64,000 nucleotides of DNA from an uncultured Anaerotruncus sp. (GCA_900539775.1 UQDL01000002.1:124001-188000); one strand, 5' to 3'. Numbered from the stretch's first letter, positions 35,246 through 44,448 are shown. The notes: generated by a model not told the origin, from the sequence alone. A program made the numbers and translations.

Positions 35246-36431
35246 TATTCTCAACTTCAGCCGAAACCGCTTCATCTCCGGCATCAACCAAATAACTGAA
35301 GGAATAAATATAATATCCTTTAACATTACTTAACTGCCCAAGATAAGCTATTTGCCTTGAAATTATATTGTTGTTTTCTATAAACTCCTTAGTGGCAAGT
35401 CCTTGACCTGCCGAAGCGAATTTATCTTCCTTGCCTGCTTTGTAAAGCGGCAATCCGATATAGAGCTTTGCGGCAGTTGACCTTTCGTTCCACTCCTTTG
35501 CGGTTCGTGTAAACGGTTGCACCTCATTATAAAATCCAAAATAAATTTGAGGACAAATATAATCAACATATCCAGGCTCACTTGCCCATTTTTCAACATC
35601 GGCATAAAGCGTTGAATAATCGGTTGAAACCCTTGATTGTGGGCTGATACCGAATGAAACACTTGAATTTATCTCTTTAACGGCGGAATAAACGGATTTC
35701 ACCATTTCCGAAACATTATTTCTTCGCCAATCATCAAGAGTCATTTCACCGCCGTTTTCGCAGTATTTTGAATACTCGGATTCATCAATGTTTTCATTGG
35801 TTGTAGGATAAAAATAATCATCAAAATGAATACCGTCAACAGGATAGTTTTTGACTATTTCTTTAACTCCGTTTACAATCAATTCCGTTACCTCTTTGCT
35901 TGCCGGATTAAAATAGATTTTATCGGCCACATAAACATTGCTTTGCTTATCAGGATTTTCAAACCACTGCTTTGCAATGTTGCTTGATGACAAATCTTCA
36001 ACATTACCGTCTTGGGACACTCTGTACGGATTTATCCAAGCTTCAATTCTTAAGTTAAGTTTATGAGCTGTTTCTGTCATAATGGCAAGAGGATCATAAA
36101 GCAACTCACTCCCCTGCACTCCGAAGCAATATTTTGAAACAGGAAAATAATCCGATTTATAAAATGCATCGGCGCACGGGCGAACCTGCACCGTTATCGT
36201 GTTTATTCCGACTTCCTTTGCTTTTTTAAATGCAGATTTTATTGCGTTTTCAAATTCGGCACCGTCCGCACATTCAGAAGTGTATTTTTCAAGCTCAAAA
36301 TAGGCCATCCAAACAGATTTGACAAACTCCGGCTCCGCAGGCTGGGCGGGAGATGATTCACTGTTATCAGTTATTGAGCAACCGCAAAGAAGCATTGATA
36401 AACAAACAAATAAAATAAATATTTTTTTCAT
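35229..36431 (-). CDS. Lipoprotein with GHL10-type glycoside hydrolase domain (DUF187, YngK-like)
   Basis: About 400 residues. The signal peptide ends in a lipobox with the acylated Cys18 (LLCGC). The rest is a TIM-barrel of the GHL10 family. Typical strings are VWMAYFEL near 38, NTITVQVRPCADAFY near 80, EAWINPYRVS near 130, DGIHFDDYFYP near 199, and ICPQIYFGF near 290. Members are thought to act on peptidoglycan-related or other glycans, but the substrate is unknown. A GTG at 36440 is an alternative start nearer the AAGGA. It converges on mtaB with a 17-bp overlap. Confidence 0.85.
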   Translation of the reverse strand: MKKIFILFVCLSMLLCGCSITDNSESSPAQPAEPEFVKSVWMAYFELEKYTSECADGAEFENAIKSAFKKAKEVGINTITVQVRPCADAFYKSDYFPVSKYCFGVQGSELLYDPLAIMTETAHKLNLRIEAWINPYRVSQDGNVEDLSSSNIAKQWFENPDKQSNVYVADKIYFNPASKEVTELIVNGVKEIVKNYPVDGIHFDDYFYPTTNENIDESEYSKYCENGGEMTLDDWRRNNVSEMVKSVYSAVKEINSSVSFGISPQSRVSTDYSTLYADVEKWASEPGYVDYICPQIYFGFYNEVQPFTRTAKEWNERSTAAKLYIGLPLYKAGKEDKFASAGQGLATKEFIENNNIISRQIAYLGQLSNVKGYYIYSFSYLVDAGDEAVSAEVENIKNLN

Positions 36432-36496
36432 ACTTGACACTTTTCCTTAAATTTGCAAAAATATATGTAGTAACTAACAGAAAGGCGTGTTTTTAA

Positions 36497-36787
36497 ATGG
36501 AATACAGGCTCGGCAATTCGGATAAAATCAAAAGCAGAGGCACTACAGCCGAAATTGAATGCCCACATTGCAAAAATAGAGTAAAATTCAGCGTTTTCAG
36601 CAATATGGACACAAGACTTATCCCCTCGTATCCGCTCATAAACTCAGAATCGGTTTACTTTTTGGTGTGCCCGAAATGCGCTTTTGTTTATACGGTTGAC
36701 GAACAACAGGGAGATGCTCTGAGAAGCGGAGAAAAATATGCAATAGGCGATTTTGATTTAAAAGAACTTAAAGTATTCAAAAAATAA
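36497..36787 (+). CDS. Small zinc-ribbon protein (CpXC-like)
   Basis: A 96-residue protein with CPHC at residues 23-26 and CPKC at about 58-61, separated by beta-strand-rich sequence, so a single zinc ribbon. The shape resembles the CpXC domain, of unknown function. GAAAGGCG precedes the ATG. It stands alone between two minus-strand units, with its own terminator 50 bp later. I cannot assign a role. Confidence 0.7.
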   Translation: MEYRLGNSDKIKSRGTTAEIECPHCKNRVKFSVFSNMDTRLIPSYPLINSESVYFLVCPKCAFVYTVDEQQGDALRSGEKYAIGDFDLKELKVFKK

Positions 36788-36836
36788 ACACACTGTTAAA
36801 TCATAAAAAAACTTGTCTAATAAAATATTCTAATTT

Positions 36837-36864
36837 AAGAGGAGCATTTGCTCCTCTTTTTTTA
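36837..36864 (+). terminator. Terminator of the zinc-ribbon gene
   Basis: AAGAGGAGCA and TGCTCCTCTT form a tight hairpin followed by T5. Its T run overlaps the stop codon of convergent spoIVA. Confidence 0.82.
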
Positions 36865-38331
36865 TAAGATTATGCAAATCAATCCGCTGCAGCCCTCATT
36901 GATGACACGCTCTATTGTTTCTCTGAATTTATCCCGTGCATCGTCCGGCATACGCTCAAGTTTTCCTCTTAAGCCTTCATTGACAAGTTCGTGCAGTGAC
37001 TTACCGAACAAATCAGTTTCCCATATTTTTCCGGGATTTTCCTGAAACTCACGCAATAAATACATAACAAGCTCCTGAGATTGGCTTTCGCTGCCCACAA
37101 TCGGCGCAACCTCAGTGCGAGTATTACAACGAATCATGTGAATTGACGGTGCTTGAGCTTTTAGTTTGACGCCGTATCTTCCACCCTGTTTAACAATTTC
37201 AGGCTCTTCAAGGGTTAATTCATCAATATCCGGCATGACAATGCCATAGCCTGTTCGCTCAACCTCACCGAGTGCGGATTTAAACTTTGAAAACTTTTGT
37301 TTAATTTTAGTCAGTTCGCCGACAACAGCCATCAAATCTTTTTCATTTTTTATTTCGCAGCCGCATTTTGATGAAAGCACCGTGTAATAATAAGCATTTG
37401 AAATGCAGACGGAAATGCTGATTTTTCCCACAGCCAAATCCGAATCGGAAATAACAGATGAGTCAATATCTTTATATTCACAAAGGCAATCGGAAAACGC
37501 CTTTACACTGCGTATATTGCTTATATTTTTTGCTTTTTCGCCGATGAAAGCAAACATATCGGATTTAAAAGCATCATCTTCATCCAGACTTTTAATCCAG
37601 TTTGGAAAATTAAGCTCAATACGCTTTGCCGGAAATTCATAAAGAGCTTTTTCAAGCAGACTGTTAATTTTTGCTGTATCAAGTTCAAGACAATTTACCG
37701 GTATGACGGGAACATTATATTTTTTACACAAATCCGCCGCAAGAGAAACGGCAGAATCGCTTTCAGGCTCAACACAATTCAATGCAACAACAAAAGGCTT
37801 GTTAAGTTCTTTAAGTTCTGCAACAACCCTTTCCTCAGCCTCTGCATATTCCTCTCTGGGTATTTGGCTTATAGAGCCGTCTGTAGTAACAACAAGGCCG
37901 ATGGTTGAATGCTCTTTAATAACCTTTTGAGTTCCTATTTCCGCCGCCATGTTAAAAGGAACTTCCTCATCAAACCAAGGTGTGTGCACCATACGCGGCT
38001 GCTCATCTTCTATGTAACCTACTGCACTCGGAACAATATAACCGACACAATCAATAAGCCTTACGCGGAAATGAATGTTATCATCCATGGATAGCTCGAT
38101 AGCGTCTTCCGGAATAAATTTTGGTTCCGTTGTCATGATAGTTCTGCCGGTTGCACTTTGCGGCAATTCATCAAGTGCACGCTCTCTTTGAAATTCCCCT
38201 TTTATATTCGGAATCACAAGTGATTCCATAAACTTTTTTATAAATGTTGATTTACCCGTGCGAACCGGTCCGACAACGCCTATGTATATATCGCCTTGTG
38301 TTCGTGCGGAAATGTCATTATATATATTCAA
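36862..38331 (-). CDS. spoIVA: Stage IV sporulation protein A
   Basis: About 489 residues. N-terminal NIYNDISARTQGDIYIGVVG leads into Walker A GPVRTGKST, as in B. subtilis SpoIVA (492 residues). The ATPase forms the basement layer of the spore coat, anchored by SpoVM. I chose TTG at 38331 because AGGAGA is 9 bp upstream and the start then lines up with Bacillus; a GTG at 38340 sits against the ribosome binding site. The sipL gene lies just upstream and spoVM within 2 kb, so the coat foundation proteins are clustered. Confidence 0.96.
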   Translation of the reverse strand: MNIYNDISARTQGDIYIGVVGPVRTGKSTFIKKFMESLVIPNIKGEFQRERALDELPQSATGRTIMTTEPKFIPEDAIELSMDDNIHFRVRLIDCVGYIVPSAVGYIEDEQPRMVHTPWFDEEVPFNMAAEIGTQKVIKEHSTIGLVVTTDGSISQIPREEYAEAEERVVAELKELNKPFVVALNCVEPESDSAVSLAADLCKKYNVPVIPVNCLELDTAKINSLLEKALYEFPAKRIELNFPNWIKSLDEDDAFKSDMFAFIGEKAKNISNIRSVKAFSDCLCEYKDIDSSVISDSDLAVGKISISVCISNAYYYTVLSSKCGCEIKNEKDLMAVVGELTKIKQKFSKFKSALGEVERTGYGIVMPDIDELTLEEPEIVKQGGRYGVKLKAQAPSIHMIRCNTRTEVAPIVGSESQSQELVMYLLREFQENPGKIWETDLFGKSLHELVNEGLRGKLERMPDDARDKFRETIERVINEGCSGLICIIL

Positions 38332-38354
38332 TATCGTCACTCTCCTGTCTGCTT

Positions 38355-39812
38355 CTACATTCCGGGAATTAAGAGTATTCGCTTTGCATCCAAAGTATCA
38401 TCAGTCAGCTCATTTTCTTTTTTTATTAAATCAACCGATGTTCTGAAGCATTTGGCAATGTCCCAAAGCCGCTCATTTTTATCTGCGAAATAAACAGCAA
38501 GCGCAGGTGATTCATATTCACCGGATGATGTTAATTCAACATCCGAAAGCAGGTTAAAACTGCTTTGCTTATATTTGAGCGCAGTATACGCAACTACAAA
38601 TCTTAATTCGATAACATTTTTTGATTTAATAACATAATCATAAGATGATATATAAGCGCTGCAATCCTGAAATTTATCAAATTCAATTTGTTTTTTATCC
38701 GAAATGAACAATATTTCTGAATTTTCAGTTAAAACAAACGCCGAAAGCTCGATACACTTATCTGCGGATAGCGAAACATCAAGATCAAGAATTTCCGAAA
38801 TATCTACAGCATCAAATTCAAATTTTTCTTTGCTTGAGTAAGATTCTTTAATCAATTTATAATCAACGTCAAGTTCAATTGGAAAAAAAGTGTTTTTAAC
38901 ATCCCGATTTATCGAATAAGCATCGTCGGATAAATAGTCCGATTGCTTGCGATAGACTGTGCAGGAAAGATTTATATCACCTGCCAAATCAATAATTGTT
39001 AGATTATTTTTACCGTCTGTTTTTGTTTTAAAGAACAAATTGCCGGATTTAGCATTAACTATTGCAATATCATCTTCAGAAATTCCATTTATATCAACTA
39101 TTGTGCTTATTTCTGTTGTTTTTTCGCATCTGCGAACATCATTGATTTTATCCGAATCAGCAGTATAAAGGACGGAAAAACGAAGTTTGGTTTTAACAAG
39201 CATTTTATCGGCAATTATTTTTGTTTCGCTGCAATAAGCATCTGTAAAAACATTGATTATTTTTCGGATTGCCTCGCCGTCTGTAACCTCTGCTTCTTCT
39301 TCAAATTCAGACTTAACATAAGCTGATCCGATAACAGATATGTATTCTATCTTTTGTTTGTCTATCATAATATCTTTTGCACTGTCCGTCATGCTTGCAT
39401 TACACGGAGCGTAGGCACAAACGGATACAGAAAAAGAATCATGAATATCAATCCTTCGTTGATTTATTACTCTGCAATTACTGAATTTGTTTATAATTTT
39501 TGCCGCAAGAAGCAAATCACCGCAATCAGAATCTGTTTGAAAACTCTTTTCAAAATCCTCTTCAAATTCCGCACAAGAAATGCAGCCGCTGCTTTCGCTG
39601 ACATATGTAAGTGTTATTTTTGTTTTGCCGTATACGGTTATTGTTGAATTTTGGTAAGCCGTATTAACCACAAAATTATTAACACTGCATCTTATAACTT
39701 TCAACAAATCATCATCATAAGAAAGCAAGTTTTCCTGATAATCAAAATCGGCATCGACACATTTTGAAAAAACACATCGTTTTGTGCATATTTCCTTTTT
39801 GCATTGTTCCAT
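38355..39812 (-). CDS. sipL: SpoIVA-interacting protein SipL (DUF3794 and LysM)
   Basis: A 485-residue protein. An N-terminal region and DUF3794 repeats (about residues 130-420) are followed by a C-terminal LysM module that begins near residue 435 (VYFADKNERLWDIAKCF) and ends at residue 485. That architecture is that of Clostridioides difficile SipL, whose LysM domain binds SpoIVA and is needed to encase the spore. The gene lies directly upstream of spoIVA in one transcription unit, strong support for the same partnership. AAAGGAGCG is the ribosome binding site. Confidence 0.88.
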   Translation of the reverse strand: MEQCKKEICTKRCVFSKCVDADFDYQENLLSYDDDLLKVIRCSVNNFVVNTAYQNSTITVYGKTKITLTYVSESSGCISCAEFEEDFEKSFQTDSDCGDLLLAAKIINKFSNCRVINQRRIDIHDSFSVSVCAYAPCNASMTDSAKDIMIDKQKIEYISVIGSAYVKSEFEEEAEVTDGEAIRKIINVFTDAYCSETKIIADKMLVKTKLRFSVLYTADSDKINDVRRCEKTTEISTIVDINGISEDDIAIVNAKSGNLFFKTKTDGKNNLTIIDLAGDINLSCTVYRKQSDYLSDDAYSINRDVKNTFFPIELDVDYKLIKESYSSKEKFEFDAVDISEILDLDVSLSADKCIELSAFVLTENSEILFISDKKQIEFDKFQDCSAYISSYDYVIKSKNVIELRFVVAYTALKYKQSSFNLLSDVELTSSGEYESPALAVYFADKNERLWDIAKCFRTSVDLIKKENELTDDTLDAKRILLIPGM

Positions 39813-39841
39813 ATGAACGCTCCTTTTTATTTTCTGCTAAA

Positions 39842-39870
39842 TACATATGCAAACATACCGCCTTATATAA
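39842..39870 (-). promoter_or_regulatory. Possible sigma-E promoter for sipL-spoIVA
   Basis: On the minus strand TTATATA (39870-39864), a 14-bp spacer and CATATGTA (39849-39842) loosely fit the sigma-E pattern (-35 near KMATATT, -10 near CATACA). A mother-cell promoter is expected for these genes. The match is weak. Confidence 0.3.
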
Positions 39871-39905
39871 CAAAAAGCACTTCCTTTTTCGGAAGTGCTT
39901 TTTAT
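39871..39905 (-). terminator. Terminator closing the yicC-to-spoVM transcription unit
   Basis: AAAAGCACTTCC pairs perfectly with GGAAGTGCTTTT around a 5-6 nt loop (39873-39904), with A/T runs on both sides. It begins 2 bp beyond the spoVM stop. Confidence 0.88.
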
Positions 39906-39906
39906 A

Positions 39907-39990
39907 TTAACTGTTTATTTTCTTTATTTTAAATATTTTTCTGAGCAGAGGCACAGTAAATTTCGGCGGATTTACAACAACAACTTTCAT
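39907..39990 (-). CDS. spoVM: Stage V sporulation protein M, 27 residues
   Basis: A 27-residue amphipathic peptide starting MKVVVVNPPKF. Aligned without gaps to the 26-residue B. subtilis SpoVM, it keeps M1, K2, P9, K10, F11 and R17. Pro9 is the residue known to matter for recognising forespore membrane curvature. GGAGG lies 7 bp before the ATG. It follows thiN (with one tiny ORF between), as spoVM does in Bacillus, and a terminator sits right behind it. It recruits SpoIVA, encoded 1.6 kb away, to the forespore surface. The gene is short enough to be missed by automated callers. Confidence 0.9.
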   Translation of the reverse strand: MKVVVVNPPKFTVPLLRKIFKIKKINS

Positions 39991-40003
39991 ATGATTTCCT
40001 CCA

Positions 40004-40147
40004 TCATTTTTTGCAGCATATTATACCCAGTATTATTACTACTACGGCAAGCACACGGACAAGCCATGCTTCGGGAAGGCAAATAGTGACAACGCACCCT
40101 ATACCGAATGCTAACCAAAGAAAATCACGCCGGCACATTTTTTTCAC
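40004..40147 (-). CDS. 47-residue membrane miniprotein between thiN and spoVM
   Basis: A 47-codon frame from GTG at 40147, with AGAGGTG 8 bp upstream. It encodes MKKMCRRDFLWL, two hydrophobic stretches (about residues 9-25 and 28-44) split by a short PEAW turn, and a CCKK end. Basic ends and a Pro turn suggest a helical hairpin or one bent transmembrane helix. Its TGA lies 2 bp before the spoVM GGAGG, so the two are translationally coupled. I do not recognise the family. An ATG nine bases in (40138) is an alternative start. A role with SpoVM is inference from coupling alone. Confidence 0.65.
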   Translation of the reverse strand: MKKMCRRDFLWLAFGIGCVVTICLPEAWLVRVLAVVVIILGIICCKK

Positions 40148-40196
40148 AGTAATAACACCTCTGAGCTGCAACTACTGTATTATATGCCGCAAAAAA

Positions 40197-40838
40197 TCAA
40201 TCGTTACTTAAAACAAGCAAAATTATGCCGCTTTTAAAATCAACAAAAGCTTTATCATCCGCAACCTCGTTACTGATGCTGAAATTGTCATACGGCGAAA
40301 GCGTCACTCCGTTTAATTCATACAAAGCGCCCTTTTGAATAAGCCCTTCAACAGGGGCACCGAAAGCAAAAACGGAATAATATTTGTGAGCATCTGATTT
40401 ATAAACATAAAACGCTTTGTTGTGCATCGAAATTTCGTTATATCTGTCTTTTATAACGGCAGCAACACCTTTATCAAGGCAATATTTCAATGCAACGATA
40501 TTTGAAACAGCATGATCTGCTCTGCCGCCGATGGCGCAAAAGATTTCTATTTCATCTGCACCTCTTGCAACGGCTTCCTTTATGCAATAGAAAGTGTCCG
40601 TATCATCTTTTTCGTGCGGCAGTTTAATAATTTCAGCTTTTAAATTTGGGTACTCTGCAGAATCGAAATCGCCTATTATAATATCGGCAGACAAATCGAC
40701 GCGTTTACAAATATCAAGGCCGTGATCGGCAGCGATAATAACGGAATTCTTATCAATGTTAGTTCTTAAATATTCCAGATCATCTTCATTGCAGGGAGCA
40801 CCGGATATTACCGTATATTTCATTTTTTCAACATCCAT
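40197..40838 (-). CDS. thiN: Thiamine pyrophosphokinase
   Basis: A 213-residue enzyme. IAADHGLDICKRVDLSADIIIGDFDS (in two blocks, residues 33-59) and the following KDDTD near 77 are the TPP-kinase catalytic motifs. It makes thiamine diphosphate from thiamine and ATP. Its start overlaps the rsgA stop. In Bacillus rpe lies between rsgA and thiN; here it is absent. Confidence 0.94.
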   Translation of the reverse strand: MDVEKMKYTVISGAPCNEDDLEYLRTNIDKNSVIIAADHGLDICKRVDLSADIIIGDFDSAEYPNLKAEIIKLPHEKDDTDTFYCIKEAVARGADEIEIFCAIGGRADHAVSNIVALKYCLDKGVAAVIKDRYNEISMHNKAFYVYKSDAHKYYSVFAFGAPVEGLIQKGALYELNGVTLSPYDNFSISNEVADDKAFVDFKSGIILLVLSND

Positions 40839-41710
40839 TCCTTAACATTCTTTAAATCATTATACATTTTAACATAGCTGGTATGCCTGCTTTCGGAAAT
40901 ATCGCCGTTTTTTACGGCTTCGCAAACAGCGCAACCTTTTTCAACTGTGTGAGTGCAGGTTGAAAATTTGCATTTCCCGAAATACGGTTCAAACTCTCTG
41001 AAGCAATCAAAAAGTTCATCTTTTGAAATATTAAGGCAGCGTTCAAAATCAATTGAAGAAAAGCCCGGAGTATCTGCTACATAGCCGCCGCACACTTTAA
41101 AAAGCTCGCAATGGCGTGTTGTATGCTTTCCTCTGCCGAGCTTTTTGCTAGTTTCACCCGTAGGAAGCTCCAAATTCGCCTCTATAGCATTTAGAAGAGT
41201 TGACTTGCCAACACCTGTATTTCCGGTAAAAGCCGAGCATTTGCCGGACAGAAGCGCTTTTATTTGTTCTGCGCCGTCAGGTTCTGACGGATTGCACGGA
41301 TACACTTTGAAGCCGGCCTTTTTATAGATGTTTTCATACTCTGAATAATCGGGTTCCAAATCTGTTTTTGTAAAAACAATTATTGGCTCGATATTCATAT
41401 AATCTGCAAGCGCCGTCATTTTATCAATATTGAATGTGTTAATTGCAGGATCAACTATTGAAGAAACTATAAAAAGAGTGTCCAAATTGGCAAGCGGAGG
41501 GCGAACAAGGCTGTTTTTCCTTGGAAGCACTGCATCTATCCTGTTTTCAGAATTCTCATTTACCGAAAATTCAACATTATCGCCCACAAGGGGAGTTAAA
41601 TTTTGATTTCTGAAATTGCCCCTTGCTTTGCACTCATAAATCGCACCGGCGGCTTCCACATAGTAGAAACCGCCGATTCCTTTAATTATTTTTCCCTGAA
41701 ACTTACTCAC
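40820..41710 (-). CDS. rsgA: Ribosome small-subunit-dependent GTPase RsgA
   Basis: About 296 residues. An N-terminal OB fold is followed by a circularly permuted GTPase, with TKTD (G4) near residue 114 before TGNTGVGKST (G1) near 165 and DTPGFSS (G3) near 211. A C-terminal zinc site with CTHTVEKGCAVCEA follows. It checks late 30S assembly. I chose GTG at 41710 with AAGGAG 5 bp upstream, overlapping the prkC stop by 8 bp. Confidence 0.95.
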   Translation of the reverse strand: MSKFQGKIIKGIGGFYYVEAAGAIYECKARGNFRNQNLTPLVGDNVEFSVNENSENRIDAVLPRKNSLVRPPLANLDTLFIVSSIVDPAINTFNIDKMTALADYMNIEPIIVFTKTDLEPDYSEYENIYKKAGFKVYPCNPSEPDGAEQIKALLSGKCSAFTGNTGVGKSTLLNAIEANLELPTGETSKKLGRGKHTTRHCELFKVCGGYVADTPGFSSIDFERCLNISKDELFDCFREFEPYFGKCKFSTCTHTVEKGCAVCEAVKNGDISESRHTSYVKMYNDLKNVKEWMLKK

Positions 41711-43685
41711 TATGGCTCCTTGAAAAATCAACGTTAATGGTTTTGTCTGAATTCATTGTATAAGAACCGTTGTAGTTTTCACTGACCTCAACAAGCTGAA
41801 CAACAACATCAATCTTGCTTCCGGCATCTGCCGGAACAGCAAGCTTAACTATTGAACCGTCAAGCTTAACAGCCTGTGAAGTGTAGTTACTGCCGTTTAC
41901 ATTTATTGTGACAGTATCCTTAGGAGAACCGGAATATGACGGCAATTTAACATTAACGGTTAATGTGTATTGACCGCCGGTTGTGGATTCCGTTGTTGTT
42001 ACACCGGATGAAACATAAATTTTGATTTTTTCATTTTCCGTTGCCGTTTTTCCTGCTCTTGGTGACTGATCAAGAACAACATCCTTGCGGACTGTTGAAT
42101 CCTGCATTTCAACAGAAACATTTTTGAAACCTGCTTTTTCAAGAAAAGCTTTTGCATCACTGAGTGATAAGCCTGAAACATCCGGTATAGGATATGTTTT
42201 AAGCTTAGTTGTTGACGGACCGGATGATACATAAATTACTATTTCTTGATCTGCCGAAACAACCGAATTAGCTTTTGGATCAGTATAAATAACCGAACCT
42301 GACGCAACATTTTCATTTGACATTTCGGTTACTTTAAAATTATAAAGTTTACTTTGCTGCAGCAGCTTTTGTGCCTTATCAAGAGTTAAATTATAGCAAT
42401 TCGGAACAGTTATATCCCCCATGCTTGCAGCAACTTTTAAAGTAACGGTTGAACCGGAAATAACTTTTTCGCCGGCTTTTGGAGATTGATCAATTACTGT
42501 ACCGGGATCATACTGATCTGTTTTTTCATATTCGGCAACAAAATTATATTTATAGTTATCGTTTGAAACAAGCGCATCATAAGACTGACCGGTAAAATTC
42601 TCAAGCTTGTGAGTTTCCGTATTCAAGCCCTGAGTCATAAACACAACGAGCCCCACGATTGCCGCAATGAGGAACACAACTCCGACAACAACAGCAGTGA
42701 TAACCTTTTTCTTATGATTCGGATCAGCCGTTTCGCCCACTTCAACATTTTCTTCATTACCGGAAACAGATGCAGAATTTAAACTTTCTTCTTTAAACAC
42801 ATATTTCGTTGGGCTTTTATCAACAAAATATGAGTAATCAAATGTCGCATTTGGATTTCTTATAACATCTTCCAAATCAAGCAACATTTCTGTTGCGGTT
42901 TGATATCTGTCTTGCGGATTTTTTTGCATTGCATGGAAACAGATTTGCTCGATACCGAGAGGAATATTCGGATTTATTTCAGTTAGTTTTTTAGGCTCCT
43001 TTTGAAGCTGCATAAGTGCAACTGAAACGGCACTGTCTGCATCAAACGGAACATTGCCGGAAAGCATTTCATAAAGAACAACACCAACAGAATATATATC
43101 GGCACGTTCATCTGTAAATTCCCCTTTTGCCTGCTCGGGCGAGATATAATGCACGGAACCGATTGCATTTTCAGTTAATGTTCTTGTTTCTGTGCGTGAA
43201 AAACGAGCAATGCCGAAATCGGTAACTTTAATATTGCCGCTTGGCAATAATATAATGTTTTGCGGTTTTATATCACGATGCACAATGCCCCTATCGTGCG
43301 CATGTTGAAGTGCACGAAGAATTTGGGTGGTAAAAAAGACAGCATCATTCCACGCAATAATATGCTGCTTTTGAATATATTCCTTAAGTGTGATACCGTC
43401 TACATACTCCATGACGATATACTGCACCTTTTCGCCAAAGCTTACATCATAAACTTTTACAATATTGGGATGAGAGAGCACGGCAATTGCCTTGCTCTCA
43501 TTTTTAAAGCGCCTTACAAATTCAGCGTCATTTGAATATTCGTCTTTTAAAACCTTAATTGCAACTATACGGTCATCAACATTATCGTACGCCTTATAAA
43601 CAACCGACATACCGCCTACGCCGATTATTTCCTGCACTTCATAGCGTCCGTCAAGTCGCTTTCCCACATAATTTTCCATAAACAA
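41703..43685 (-). CDS. prkC: PASTA-domain Ser/Thr protein kinase PrkC
   Basis: About 660 residues. The cytoplasmic kinase domain (about 10-270) has GVGGMSVVYKA, catalytic HRDIKPQNI and DFGIARFS. One transmembrane helix lies near 330-352. Three extracellular PASTA repeats and a C-terminal beta-rich extension follow. In Bacillus it senses muropeptides and governs spore germination and cell-wall physiology. The start may be TTG at 43685, with AAAGG 8 bp upstream, or ATG at 43679. It is adjacent to its phosphatase stp. Confidence 0.95.
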   Translation of the reverse strand: MFMENYVGKRLDGRYEVQEIIGVGGMSVVYKAYDNVDDRIVAIKVLKDEYSNDAEFVRRFKNESKAIAVLSHPNIVKVYDVSFGEKVQYIVMEYVDGITLKEYIQKQHIIAWNDAVFFTTQILRALQHAHDRGIVHRDIKPQNIILLPSGNIKVTDFGIARFSRTETRTLTENAIGSVHYISPEQAKGEFTDERADIYSVGVVLYEMLSGNVPFDADSAVSVALMQLQKEPKKLTEINPNIPLGIEQICFHAMQKNPQDRYQTATEMLLDLEDVIRNPNATFDYSYFVDKSPTKYVFKEESLNSASVSGNEENVEVGETADPNHKKKVITAVVVGVVFLIAAIVGLVVFMTQGLNTETHKLENFTGQSYDALVSNDNYKYNFVAEYEKTDQYDPGTVIDQSPKAGEKVISGSTVTLKVAASMGDITVPNCYNLTLDKAQKLLQQSKLYNFKVTEMSNENVASGSVIYTDPKANSVVSADQEIVIYVSSGPSTTKLKTYPIPDVSGLSLSDAKAFLEKAGFKNVSVEMQDSTVRKDVVLDQSPRAGKTATENEKIKIYVSSGVTTTESTTGGQYTLTVNVKLPSYSGSPKDTVTINVNGSNYTSQAVKLDGSIVKLAVPADAGSKIDVVVQLVEVSENYNGSYTMNSDKTINVDFSRSHSE

Positions 43686-43714
43686 TTACACAGCCTTTCA
43701 GGCAAATTTTATGA

Positions 43715-44443
43715 TTATTCGGCAATGGCAACAACAGTAATATTGTCTCCCCCGCCGTTATTGTTTGCTTTTTTCACCAATCTGTCGGCAAAAGCATAAT
43801 ATCTGCCGTCAGAAACCTCATTGATCATTTCATCATCTGAAACATAGTTAGATAAGCCGTCTGTGCAAATTATCAGCACGTCATCGGGCTCAAGATCAAT
43901 TTCGTCAAATTCAGCATCAATACCTTTATCAACACCGATTGCTCTGGTTATCAAATTTTTATTGGGGTGATGCTCGGCTTCTTCTTTCGTTATTTCGCCC
44001 TTATTAACAAGATCCTGCACAAGTGAATGATCGGTTGTTACCTGTTCAAGCCTGTCTTTTCTGAAAACATAAGCACGGCTGTCGCCCGCATGGGCAATAT
44101 AAGCACATCCATCTTTAACAACGGTGCACACAACAGTTGTGCCCATTCCTCTGAGCTGCGGCTTAGCGTCTGCCATATCATAAACCTCTATGTTAGCGGC
44201 AACAAGAGCAGAATCAAGCATATTTTTAATTGAGGATGGCTTCATATTTTCTCTGTACGAAGCATTGATTTTATCACTTATAACCTTTACGGCAAGAGCA
44301 GATGCGATATTACCTCCGGCAGCGCCGCCCATACCGTCGCACACAACAGCCCAAGCAACCTCATCCGGAAATTCACCTACTGCATAAGCATCCTGATTAG
44401 AGGATCTCACTTTGCCTTTATCGGTTTTGGCAACAATTTTCAA
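43715..44443 (-). CDS. stp: PP2C-type Ser/Thr protein phosphatase (Stp/PrpC)
   Basis: About 242 residues. The PP2C metal sites are RSSNQDAYA near residue 15, CDGMGGAAGGN near 36, AHAGDSRAYV near 110, CTDGLSNYV near 190 and GGGDNITVV near the end. It reverses PrkC phosphorylation. I chose TTG at 44443 with GGGGTGA just upstream, which overlaps the rlmN TGA; an in-frame ATG at 44482 lies inside rlmN. Confidence 0.93.
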   Translation of the reverse strand: MKIVAKTDKGKVRSSNQDAYAVGEFPDEVAWAVVCDGMGGAAGGNIASALAVKVISDKINASYRENMKPSSIKNMLDSALVAANIEVYDMADAKPQLRGMGTTVVCTVVKDGCAYIAHAGDSRAYVFRKDRLEQVTTDHSLVQDLVNKGEITKEEAEHHPNKNLITRAIGVDKGIDAEFDEIDLEPDDVLIICTDGLSNYVSDDEMINEVSDGRYYAFADRLVKKANNNGGGDNITVVAIAE

Positions 44444-44448
44444 AAAAT

